Assembly: GCA_946811695.1 (NCBI GenBank)
Contig: OX328123.1
Coordinates: 12,731,619 to 12,795,618 of the forward strand
Reading direction: 5' to 3'
DNA: 64,000 bases
Source: Gonocerus acuteangulatus
Taxonomy: Eukaryota; Arthropoda; Insecta; Hemiptera; Coreidae
Shown here: positions 35,219-45,652 of the stretch, piece by piece
How the letters are laid out: each line of letters starts with the position of its first letter
Position numbering within the stretch: the stretch's first letter is position 1
The notes under the pieces: generated by a model
Database searches by the model: none
Told to the model about the DNA's origin: nothing
Seen by the model: the letters and a program-made list of their open reading frames with translations, nothing else
Translations under genes and position numbers: made by a program

Positions 35219-36864
35219 AATTTATCGTATTCTTATTCATTCATATATATGCGTTATATATAGTTCATTGTTCGTTTACAATCATATTCAAGTTTTCGCG
35301 TGTCAGTAGTCACACTGGCATGGCCGATTTTAGGCTTCAACTTTTTTCGCTTAGCCTCCCTCCCCTCCCTACTAACTCAATGATGAAAGTACACTGATAC
35401 TAAGTATGCTTAAAGTAAATTTGAATTAAGGGCTCAAATAAGAAAGGGTCTAATAAGGAATTGTATAGATGACTTATGGTCAAAGATATGATGTATGATC
35501 AGAGGCTTGCAATGGAAGGGTGAACTGTAATATTGCCTTATCTATGAAGAGTTACCATTTTCACCTTCAGGCAATTCTTCAGGAGAAAATTTCAAAGGAG
35601 CTGGGAAACAATATGGTTAGAATCTTTTAAATGCCAAATGATCCAAAAGTTTTTCCAAGGAAAAATAAATTTCATTTTTCTAATTTTTGAGTTGATCATG
35701 TACTTCACTGATCATGCTGGCTGCCTGCACAATTCATGGGTTCGGGGCAAACCAGTGCCAAGCAACATTTTTAACAAAACTTAACTTTAGCTGCTATATG
35801 TTGGATATTATGTGGGACTATCAGTCAATGATACAAATGCAACTAAAATATGACTACAAGCTCTGTATGCTACTTAATCTTGCTGCTCATAACCATTTCA
35901 ACTGTTAGTCCCACATAATATCCAACATATAGCAGCTGCAGTTAACTTTTGTTAAAAATGTTGCGTGGCACTGTTTTGCCCCCACCCCTTCAATTGGGCT
36001 TGCAGATAGCTGATTACGGACAGCCTTCTTATTCATTGGTGCTTAATTGATTTTTATTCGTCAGCTTATTGTGATGGATGTTCAATAAGTTATGATCACC
36101 GGAATATGTCTCGGTAAAACAGCAAATGAAAATGCAAATAGTTTGCTAGATTAGTATTTGTAGAAATCATCCCTGGAAATTCTTGACAGAAGTAAGTGAA
36201 TTTTTAGCAAGAAAATATGAGAAGGGAAAAAAGACACCATCTGGTTTATCTATTTCTTATATGTTGGATTGTAGTATCAGGTCATTCAATACGTAATGTC
36301 GGTTTTTAATATTCTGTTCGTTTATATTCCCTCTTTTCAATTTATTTTTGTTTATTATAGCATTAAATACACTTCTACTTATCATTTTTTAGTTGGTGAA
36401 ACCTATTTATTCTGTAGAAATTTCATTTGAAATGGATCTTTCAAGACACCACTTACGCCTTGTTATGTTTTGGGAATTCGATGAAGGAGAAAATGATGCT
36501 TCAACTAAAAGTTGAATAAAATGTATGCATGTATAGTGAACATGAACATACATTCTACGAGACAGTATCGCACACTCAACTGCCAATGCTTTCATTATTA
36601 CACAATGATCAACATTTACAATAAAGGCAAAATATGTAGTATATACAAAATATTCTCGTAAGATTATTATCACATAAATTTTTTTAATATATAGTTTCAC
36701 TGCATGATATATGAACTTCATTAAAATTCTTATTTTTTGCCCATATTTACTGTAGTGGAATTGAATGAAATTTCATTTAATATTTTGTTAAATGATCTGT
36801 AATTATGAAATTATTCATTTTTACCAGTCTTCTTTAAAATTACTAGTAGTATTACATCAGCAGC
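35219..36864. repeat. Spacer with a 75-bp-arm inverted repeat
   Basis: AGCTGCTATATGTTGGATAT (about 35790) and its complement (about 35915) are the cores of arms at 35748-35822 and 35907-35985, separated by about 85 bp. No terminal duplication is seen. The rest is AT-rich, and I see no gene in 35219-35740 or 35990-36860. Confidence 0.6.
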
Positions 36865-39800
36865 TCATTTTGAAAATTGGACAAATATAACTATGTAAGT
36901 AGTTGCTGAATACACCATCTGTAAAATAAAGAATCTAATTATATTCAAAATCAGACAATTTTTTATTTAGAACATTTTATTTTCAAACATTGATTTCAAC
37001 AGAACCTATAGCCTGTTCAAATAGGTGTAAAATTCCATCTGTTTTAATCTTATCATTGGATGGTTTAAATGGTTGTCAGCATTCTTCCTCCGACTTGTAC
37101 ACAAGTCAATGGTACACAGGTCCCAACCGCTCTCGACTGCTGGAGAAGTCAACAGTACGTGGGTCTCGTCTTCCTCCAACTTGTACACAAGTCAATGGTA
37201 AACAGGTCCCAACCGCTTTCGACTGCTGGAGAAGTCAACAGTATGTGGGTCCCGCTTCCTCTAACTTGTACACAAGTCAATGGTACACTGGTCCCACCCG
37301 CTTTCGACTGCTGGAGAAGTCAATGGTACATGGGTCCCGTCTTCCTCCAACTTGTACACAAGTCAATGGTAAACAGGTCCCAACCGCCCTCGACTGCTGG
37401 GAAGATAAAGAGTTAAGAGATCTTTTAAAGCCTTTCCTGGCCCAAACAAGACATCAGTTTTTATAATGTTTCACATAAAGTGTAGTTCATTATACGGCTT
37501 TGCAAGTGGCTGAACAGGATAGAATATTTGCCTCCGAAGTTTGTGTATGCGCAATTGAAATTTTTTGTCTATTTGAACAGGCTACAATTATCTGTAGTAG
37601 ATGTCCTGATGTTTGATAGGTATTTAAAGAAATTTTAAAATGTTTTGATTTTTTACTTACTGAGCAGATAAGTGGATAGTCCAGGTTGAAGAAGCCCATT
37701 GCTGAAAACTCTGCTTTAGTCTTTCTCTTGAAATGAATTTGAATCCGTTTCTAGAAGTAAACAATTGAAATTATCCAGTACACAAATCTAAAACTTCATC
37801 AACAAGTTGCTTGAGGTTATTTTTATAATATAATTACTGAATAAATTATAGGGCATCAAGGGTGCAAGTTATTTTGTTAATCAATTGTCCCTGTGTTTTC
37901 TAAAATAAATGTGATATTTACTTCATTTTGAACAATAGCACTATAATCAGTGAAAACTTCAGCCATGTGAACTACTATGAGAACTACTAGGCAAAGCAAT
38001 CAGACGTGAAATGACTATTTAACAAGTCAATATTTTACTTAGGGTGAAAACATAGTGGAGCGGCGAGGGTAGAGGGTAGCCGAGAGGGTTGAAAATAATG
38101 CATGTATTTACACTTGCCAAAACATAGTGGAGCGGCGAGGGTAGAGGGTAGCCGAGAGGGTTGAAAATAATGCATGTATTTACACTTGCCAAAACATAGT
38201 GGAGCGGCGAGGGTAGAGGGTAGCCGAGAGGGTTGAAAATAATGCATGTATTTACACTTGCCAAAACATAGTGGAGCGGCGAGGGTAGAGGGTAGCCGAG
38301 AGGGTTGAATATAATGCATGTATTTACACTTGCCAAAACATAGTGGAGCGGCGAGGGTAGAGGGTAGCCGAGAGGGTTGAAAATAATGCATGTATTTACA
38401 CTTGCCAAAACATAGTGGAGCGGCGAGGGTAGAGGGTAGCCGAGAGGGTTGAAAATAATGCATGTATTTACACTTGCCAAAACATAGTGGAGCGGCGAGG
38501 GTAGAGGGTAGCCGAGAGGGTTGAAAATAATGCATGTATTTACACTTGCCAAAACATAGTGCAGCGGCGAGGGTAGAGGGTAGCCAAGAGGGTTGAAAAT
38601 AATGCATGTATTTACACTTGCCAAAACATAGTGGAGCGGCGAGGGTAGAGGGTAGCCGAGAGGGTTAGAAATAATGCATGTATTTACACTTGCCAAAACA
38701 TAGTGGAGCGGCGAGGGTAGAGGGTAGCCGAGAGGGTTGAAAATAATGCATGTATTTACACTTGCCAAAACATAGTGCAGCGGCGAGGGTAGAGGGTAGC
38801 CAAGAGGGTTGAAAATAATGCATGTATTTACACTTGCCAAAACATAGTGGAGCGGGTAACAACGCTGGTACCCTCTTCGACCCTCTACCCTCTCCGCTCG
38901 GGAATTCATACCCGATTTCTTTACCAAGAGGGTTCAGGCGAGCCTCACTGGTTGAACAGAGAACACGTGAAGTACAGCCATAGACACTGAAAGTGTTATA
39001 GCTTCTCGTTACATTCAATCGGCTGTTTTCAAAATTAGTAAATTTCACCTCTATATGAGGAGTGATTAGGTTCAATATGCGTTCAAAAGTACTGTAATCC
39101 ATCCCAGTTTATTGGAAAAAGCGATCCGTATATTTCTTCAACTTTGAAACAAGTTCTAATACCGCCTAAAACAGTAATCATTGTCTGTGAACTACTCTCG
39201 AATAAGAAATCGCCATCGCTGTCCAACGACATACAGCAGGCTCTCTACCCTCACCGCTCCACTATGTGCATGTGAAGCGACGCTACCCTTGGGGATCAAA
39301 ACCCTGTCGACTACCCTCTACCCTCGCCGCTCCACTATGTGCATGTGAAGCGACGCTACCCTTGGGGATCAAAACCCTCTCGGCTACCCTCTACCCTCGC
39401 CGCTCCACTATGTGCATGTGAAGCGACGCTACCCTTGGGGATCAAAATCCTCTCGGCTACCCTCTACCCTCGCCTCTCCACTATGTGCATGTGAAGCGAC
39501 GCTACCCTTGGGGATCAAAACCCTCTCGGATACCCTCTACCCTCGCCGCTCCACTATGTGCATGTGAAGCGACGCTACCCTTGGGGATCAAAACCCTCTC
39601 GCCTACCCTCTACCCTCGCCGCTCCACTATGTGCATGTGAAGCGACGCTACCCTTGGTGATCAAAACCGTTTCGGCTACCCTCTACCCTCGCCGCTCCAC
39701 TATGTGCATGTGAAGCGACGCTACCCTTGGTGATCAAAACCCTTTCGGCTACCCTCTACCCTCGCCGCTCCACTATGTTTTCACCCTGTTTATACAGGGT

Positions 39801-42800
39801 GCCCCCTGTACACAGAGCAAAACGTGTGGGTACGTCCTGTGGGAAGGATGGGACCATTATCACCATTATCGTGCCAAATTAAAGAACGTGTTGAGAATGG
39901 CTCCTTCACACTGAAACACATTTATTGGTTTTGACTTCGAAATCAGAAAACATTAGATTCAAATTTTTTTTTTCTAAAACAACGAAGCACAATTTTAAAG
40001 CTTATTAAATAATGCAAATTTTGAGGCGAAGGCAAACGTCTAAGTCTACAAATAGCTGATTAAGAAAATATTGAATAATTTAATAAAACACTAATATCAA
40101 TAGTTCACATGAATATGGCTTTTAGTATAGCCCTTAATTTGCATGGAAATAACAGGTGTTTCTTATTTTAAATTTAATGTACATAGATTCTAAAAATGTG
40201 GTTGTTATTTACGATACAATAATCAGAAATACGGAAAATACAGTTTTTCATATAAAAAAAAAACACAATAGTTTTGAAAATAGACAGCTACATAGTTTTG
40301 AGTAGCTCAGCTACATGTTCAGATAGAACGCTCATTTCTGGGTCACTTAACTACAAATGATGTGCAGAATAAACCCCTAAAGTTATGACATCTCAATGCA
40401 GGACACCCTGTATAGCTTATTTCATTCATAATAGTCAAAAATAATTACTCTTATATTAAACAAGAGATAAAAAGTCTACTCACATTTCTCAGAAGAATTT
40501 TAGTTCCATCATTTAGGGCCATATAATAAAGAAGTGTATCAAACTTTTTCGCCTGAAATCATTTTAGCCTGGAGTAATAAATTTTTCAAATGAAAATAGA
40601 TACTAAACATTGAGAAGGTCAATTTGTGAATGTTCGACCCCTTGGTGCCCTAATAGACCCCCCTGGTAAATTAATAAAACTACTTTTTTTATAAGAAAAT
40701 GAACTTTATTTTTTTTTGTCGACATTTCAGCTTGAAATTCAAGCCTTCATCAGGGGGATGAGAAGAATGTGCAATAATTTCTGAATGCACTTGAGTCAGA
40801 AATGATTGCATATCCAAGAGGCATAGTTTTTCCTCTTATCGCCTTGATGAAGGCTTAAATTGCAAGCCGAAACGTCGGCAAAAAATAAAACTCATTTTCT
40901 TATAAAAAAAAAAAAAAAAAAAAGCATTTTTATTAGTATAACACGAATTTCCCTGACAAATTCTACCTTCACATTCGCAACAGTCAACGATCTCTTCTAA
41001 ATAAACATTTACAAATTACTCTTCTTGGCCAAGCTAATACTATGTATTTATAACATAAATAGCTAATCAGTAATTGGATGTAGTCTTCGCAAAAAGACTA
41101 CATCCAATTACTTTTGAAGTATTTATTTAGTTAAGTGATTTATAACAGTTACTCTTAGGGTACGTTCATGGTGAGGATTCATTCTGCAATGCTACAGATG
41201 AGCGCTGCCCCCATGTATTCTACATCGATGGAGGGTGTTCATGCTGACTCACCATTGCATTGGTTCTTGCTGGGAGTAAAGTAACCTTCAACAGTGAATT
41301 AGCTTTTGTTTATGAAAAAGCTCTGCTTATGTTAGTGAGAAAAAATGAGCCTTTACAATTAGTTCGCGATGTTCCTGACAAAGAAAAAGGGATTGGTTTC
41401 TTACTTGGAAAAATTAATGGAATCCTATTAATTTTAGCGAGTTGGATAGACTAGAGTCGCTAAAATTAATATAATACTTTTAATTGCGAGTTGGATTGGC
41501 TAGAGTTTTCTTATATCTTCTTGAGCGAGTGGAGCGTAGCGTAGCGAGCGGAAACGCATATCATGTATTGCTTAATAAATGTAAAAGATCCAAAAAAGAG
41601 AGAGAGAGAAAAGGAATAAAATATGTTTGTTTACAAATATCGAATGTTTGTTATCCTTCATAACCTGCAAAACAGTCAACTTTAATGCTTAATAACTTTT
41701 TTCATAGTTGAGAGAATTGATTTTGATCATATTAACCTTTTTATTAATAAATATTACTTGCCATTATCTAATATGAATTATAACCGTAGATAACGAGTCA
41801 AGTAGTAATATATAACCAGCAAAGAACCTGTAAGCTTATCAGCGAGTACAAGTAACTGTTATAAATCACTTAACTAAATAAATACTTCAAAAGTAACTGG
41901 ATGTAGTCTTCGCAAAAAGACCCAATTTTCTTTCATCTCGACAACGAAATAACCAAAAAAGAATAATCACACAAGATGAAGTAATGAGAGAGGGTAGGTG
42001 ACCTGCGCACTAGAGTCCTTTTGAAGGAACCAATCAGAGTCAGGCCCACATCGCGGATTCCCTCCTCACTGCGAGGAGAAAACAAAATATTTGTTCTTCC
42101 CCGCGGTCACTGCGCGAGTGCGAGAATAGCATCGGAAATAAGGATCCTCACTATGAACACTCCCACCTTAATACATGTGTTTGTTTTACATCGGGGCAGC
42201 GCTCATCGGAGTAGCTATCGTAGCATCGCAGAATGAATCCTCACCATGAACGTACCCTTACTCGCTGATAAGCTTACTGATTAGCTTACAGGTTCTTTGC
42301 TGGTTATCTTTTACTACTTGACTCGTTATCTACGGTTATAATTCATATTAGATAATGGCAAGTAATATTTATTAATAAAAAGGTTAATATGATCAAAATC
42401 AATTCTCTCAACTATGAAAAAAGTTATTAAGCATTAAAGTTGACTGTTTTGCAGGTTATGAAGGATAACAAACAACGATATTTGTAAACAAACATATTTT
42501 ATTCCTTTTCTCTCTCTTTTTTGGATATTTTACATTTATTAGGCATTACATGCTATGCGTTTCCGCTCGCTCAAGAAGATATCAAAACCCTAGTCAATCC
42601 AATTCGCAATTAATAGAATTACATTAATTTAAGCGACTCTAGTCGATCCAACTCGCTAAAATTAATAGGATTCCATTAATTTTTCCGAGTAAGAAACCAA
42701 TCCCTTTTTCTTTGTCAGGAACATCGCGAACTAATTGTAAAGGCTCATTTTTTCTCACTAACATAAGCAGAGCTTTTTCATAAACAAAAGCTAATTCACT

Positions 42801-43754
42801 GTTGAAGGTTACTTTACTCCCAGCAAGAACCAATGCAATGGTGAGTCAGCATGAACTCCGACTATACGACGGGCCTGGCAGTCAACGTGCTAATATCATA
42901 ATAGAACTTACCTTGACGAGAGCACCTCTGCAACTGTGTAGCGTATGGAAAATATTAAACGAATGAAAAGACATCCAGAAGATTCCAAACGCCGCACCAC
43001 CAAAATTTTCAGTTATTAGGCTATCAACAATAATGAATCCATTGCAGACGATGATCACAAACATTGACAGGAAGAAAATGACTAGTTGAGGTCTATAGCA
43101 TTCGCTGACTAAATTGCAACACGCCCCAAGTTTTTCATGACATTCCGTCCATTTTTCAGCATTATTATTATTTAGAGTACAAAACAGATTTTGATAATGG
43201 CTGGAAATAACTTTTACAAATGATGTAAACTGCAACGTTATTAATATGGACAGAGCAAGCAGTAACTCTGCTAACCAAATCGCAGGGTTCATTACATAAT
43301 TAATTCCTTGAATTAAACATTCGCAAGCATTGAAAATTAATTGAGTAATAAAGAATAAGAAAACAATTAAGAAGTTTACTTTTTCCGGGACATGGAGGCT
43401 GGTATTTTCAACTTCCATCAAATGTTTTAAAATCATTGACATTTTTTTAATATTAATTGTTAGCCAAATACAAGAAATTGGTGGCATACTAATAATGCCC
43501 AAATAAGCTATTCCTAAAGCCTTAGGCAAAATGCTTAGTTCTTGTGTTTTGATAATTTGATAAATAGGATCATCTGAATAGATTACTAGAAAATAAACAA
43601 TAGGAACCATACAAGAACTCGAGAACAATAGCCACAAATGGGAATTGTAAATTTGACCACCAGTAAATCTACAGGGAAACACGCCTAAATATTTTGATAA
43701 AATGAAAATTTCATTAAAGATTCTATAGAATCCTCCGGTTGAAGTCAATTCCAT
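36865..43754 (-). CDS. Gustatory receptor (insect 7tm_7), complete, 4 exons, 351 codons
   Basis: Insect gustatory receptors are seven-pass ligand-gated chemoreceptor channel subunits. Exons: 43754-42912 (281 codons, donor GTAAGT), 40552-40484 (23 codons, donor GTGAGT), 37750-37661 (30 codons, donor GTAAGT), 36918-36865 (17 codons plus TGA). All introns are phase 0 with AG acceptors. Exon 1 holds about six hydrophobic segments; residues near its end read HTLHSCRGALVK. Exon 2 reads AKKFDTLLYYMALNDGTKIL. Exon 3 contains SAMGFFNLDYPLICS. Exon 4 carries the family signature TTYIVIFVQF at the C-terminus. Length is normal for the family. Introns of 0.7, 2.7 and 2.4 kb are full of repeats. Intact on paper; the ligand cannot be told. 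Confidence 0.88.
37095..37402. repeat. 86-bp minisatellite in receptor intron 3
   Basis: About 3.6 copies starting at 37095, 37181, 37265 and 37352. Each begins TTGTACACAAGTCAATGGTA and contains GACTGCTGGAGAAGTCAA. An open frame of 158 codons runs through by chance. Confidence 0.9.
38041..39787 (-). mobile_element. Harbinger-type foldback element with tandem-array arms
   Basis: The termini AGGGTGAAAACATAGTGGAG and complement are at the two outer edges. The left arm is about 11 copies of a 72-bp unit. The right arm, inverted, is about 7 copies of a 73-bp unit. The units share the terminus-derived core CTACCCTCGCCGCTCCACTA but differ in the rest. A non-repetitive centre (38860-39240) keeps a transposase remnant. 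It sits in receptor intron 2. Arms built of short tandem repeats recall Drosophila FB elements, though the protein remnant points to PIF/Harbinger. Confidence 0.75.
38900..39102 (-). pseudogene. PIF/Harbinger transposase N-terminal remnant
   Basis: Reads MDYSTFERILNLITPHI from 39102. This fits the 'M..~F..LL~~V.P.I' helix that precedes the DDE domain in Harbinger transposases. The frame soon runs into the tandem array. It is short, so the call depends on this one motif together with the GGG-type termini. Confidence 0.45.
39791..40414. mobile_element. TATACAGGGTG-ended element in receptor intron 2
   Basis: Left end TATACAGGGTGCCCCCTGTA; right end GGACACCCTGTATA. 40010-40414 is homologous, inverted, to 27815-28145. 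It directly abuts the foldback element on its left. No coding is seen. Short ACAGGGTGTCC ends are frequent in insect repeats, but the superfamily is not certain here. Confidence 0.55.
40660..40920. ncRNA. Inverted pair of hammerhead-ribozyme-like motifs
   Basis: Minus strand 40753-40721: CTGATGA, a stem of about 7 bp (GCTTGAA/TTCAAGC), GAAA, then TGTCGAC. Plus strand 40844-40876: TTGATGA, stem GGCTT/AAGCC, GAAAC, GTC. The order CUGAUGA - helix II - GAAA - GUC is the hammerhead core, with a very short stem III as in Penelope-like retroelement repeats. The plus copy has C3 replaced by U and may be inactive. Both are flanked by AATAAAACT-like tails. Activity is unproven. Confidence 0.45.
41158..42257. 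mobile_element. PIF/Harbinger-type element A, copy 2
   Basis: Ends GGGTACGTTCATGGTGAGGA and complement, flanked on both sides by TTA (41155-41157 and 42258-42260), a clean 3-bp TWA duplication. The left terminal repeat is shortened relative to copy 1. The interior is inverted with respect to the host copy, so the 64-codon ORF occurs twice in opposite directions. Confidence 0.8.
41260..41454 (+). CDS. 64-codon ORF of elements A/B, function unknown
   Basis: Identical in translation to 42639-42833 (minus). Starts MVLAGSKVTFNSELAFVYEK and ends LLILASWID. Partial, broken versions occur at about 18940-19125 and 47270-47450. It may be the tail of a lost transposase exon or a chance frame kept by recent copying. 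No domain is recognised. Confidence 0.3.
   Translation: MVLAGSKVTFNSELAFVYEKALLMLVRKNEPLQLVRDVPDKEKGIGFLLGKINGILLILASWID
42639..42833 (-). CDS. Second identical 64-codon ORF of element B-like copy
   Basis: Same translation as the ORF at 41260-41454, inverted. Identity between the two argues for recent duplication or gene conversion within the nested pair. Function unknown. Confidence 0.3.
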   Translation of the reverse strand: MVLAGSKVTFNSELAFVYEKALLMLVRKNEPLQLVRDVPDKEKGIGFLLGKINGILLILASWID

Positions 43755-43991
43755 GTCTTCTGTAGACCTGGAATTTGTAATGAAATATTGGTGAACTATT
43801 TGTCGCTATTCTTGTAGATGTATGTTTTTGTTATTCAACAAAACATGAGATATAATTTCTTTAATTGACTAATCAATACTTGCCCCTTCGGTGAATTATC
43901 TATTTATTTGTTTCTGAGAAGGACTCCACCAGTATTCAAGAAATTAATTTATGTACTTTTCGAAAGCTTGCAATTATTTTTTAACCTTTAA

Positions 43992-44256
43992 GGGTAGTCG
44001 CATGGTGAAGAGGTAGAGGTAGAGGGAAGATGTAGAGGTAGGACCACTCACGGAGAAGCAACGTCATAGACCGCGCTTTAGACCGCTCGAAAAGACAAAC
44101 AATTTTGTCTTCAAAAGCGGGCGGGCGGGACCTCTAGGAGGCCCGCGCGGTTCACCTCTACCTCTACCTCTTCATTATGCGAGTGCCCATTACAAACAAT
44201 GTGTTTGTGTTACATAGAGGTACCTCTACCTCTACCTCTTCACTATGCGAGTACCC
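43992..44256. mobile_element. Harbinger-type MITE, 265 bp
   Basis: Left end GGGTAGTCGCATGGTGAAGA, right end complementary (TTCACTATGCGAGTACCC), with TAA on both sides (43989-43991 and 44257-44259). AGGTAG-type hexamers are repeated in both arms. It lies just upstream of the receptor gene (238 bp before its ATG). Confidence 0.82.
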
Positions 44257-44401
44257 TAACTGAAAGGTGAAATTTACACGCCACACATTCTTGCAGAGAG
44301 GGGAAAACCCCTCAAACCCGAAGATGTTCAATCGCGTTTGAACTAAAATTTTTTTCAGAGGTAATTAGTTGTAGAATACTGCTCTAAAATTGCTTTTCCA
44401 T

Positions 44402-44533
44402 TTAGCACTTTCCTCCGAAGGAAAGTAGCTATTGAGGTTGGACTCATGACGGAATTTTTGAAAAATTTCTTCAAATCTTTATCGATCCTACCTAGTAGAC
44501 ACCGAAAATGACCCCCGTTAAAATGTATATATA

Positions 44534-44593
<60 letters not shown>

Positions 44594-45652
44594 TATATAT
44601 ATATGTGTCTGTTAACACGATAGCGGCCAGAGTTTTTGTTTTTTCGTCATGAAACTTGGTATATAGCATTCAATTAGCAAACGATTGAACGAGTTCGTTA
44701 ACCACCAAAGTCGGTCCACCGGAAGGGGGGGTTTACCCCGAACCCAAAACACTTATTTGACTATGTCAGCCGTAATATTTGTTATATTTCAACGAAACTT
44801 GGTATTCGTAGTGTTAATATAGAGAGAAAAGTGAGATATAAAAATGAACTAAATCGGTTCATTAGAAGGGGGGTTTACTCCGGACCCACAATACCAATTC
44901 GCCACTACCAGCCGTGATTTTTGGTATATTTCGACGAAACTCGGTATTCGTAGTGCTAATCCACAGGTAAATATGTGTTGTAAAAATAAACGAAATCGGT
45001 TCATTAGGAGGGGGGGTTTACTCCGGACCCACAATACCAATTCGCCACTACCAGCCGTGATTTTTGGTATATTTCGACGAAACTCGGTATTCGAAGTGGT
45101 AATCTACAGGTATATGTGTTGTAAAAAGAAACTAAATCGGTTCATTAGAAGGGGGGGGGGGGTTTACTCCGGACCCAAATTCCTAATATACTCATACCGG
45201 TCGTAATTTCTGCTGTATTGTAACGAAACGCTGTATACGTCGTGGGTAACTCATGAGAAAGAAGTGTTGTAAAAATGAGCTGAATCGGTCAATCGGAAAG
45301 CGGGGGTTTAATTTGTAATATATTTGAATAGAAAAGCCGGCAGACGTAGGTTCACCAAGCCGCCGCAAGGAGCGCTTTCTACCACTAGAGTGACTGTATC
45401 CTGTTCCTGCGTTAGATCAAAATACGATAATATGAGTTTTTTTGTATTTATTACGTAGTGTAGTAGGTACCATGTGTAAACATAACTCTGGATGCAAATT
45501 AATAATTGATCAGTTACTCATTACAAAATGAGAACTATTCACGTTTTTATTTTATTTATGTAGGATATTTTAAGCAAATTGTTCTGGAAAGCAGTCTACA
45601 CTACCCAAATTCTGAGGAAAGTGCTTAGTGATGCAGCTCCTGCGTGACGGAC
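44402..45652 (-). mobile_element. Helentron-like element, family 2 copy b
   Basis: The hairpin end (TTAGCACTTTCCTCCGAAGG) is at 44402 and the 5' terminal block (GCAGCTCCTGCGTGACGGAC) is at the right edge. (TA)n lies at 44526-44606 and four ~125-bp internal tandem units with G-runs at 44720-45260. It is the same family as 15707-16962, inverted. Confidence 0.7.

Larger units (their letters stand above)
41088..42857 (-). mobile_element. Truncated element B-like copy split by element A, in receptor intron 1
   Basis: 41088-41157 and 42258-42857 are one B-like sequence (compare 18411-19140) interrupted by element A copy 2. It ends abruptly at about 42857, 55 bp before the receptor exon. It includes the 64-codon ORF at 42639-42833. 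Confidence 0.65.

Noticed and set aside
36990..37466. 158-codon open frame in receptor intron 3
   Set aside because: It is generated by the 86-bp minisatellite, and two other frames are also open. It lies inside an intron on the opposite strand of the receptor.
38019..38927. 302-codon open frame on the minus strand
   Set aside because: The 72-bp repeat unit is a multiple of three, so an open frame persists automatically. The peptide is a pure repeat with no start or splice context and lies in the arm of a transposon.
38041..39787. Possible CRISPR array
   Set aside because: Units are contiguous tandem repeats without unique spacers, in a eukaryotic genome.
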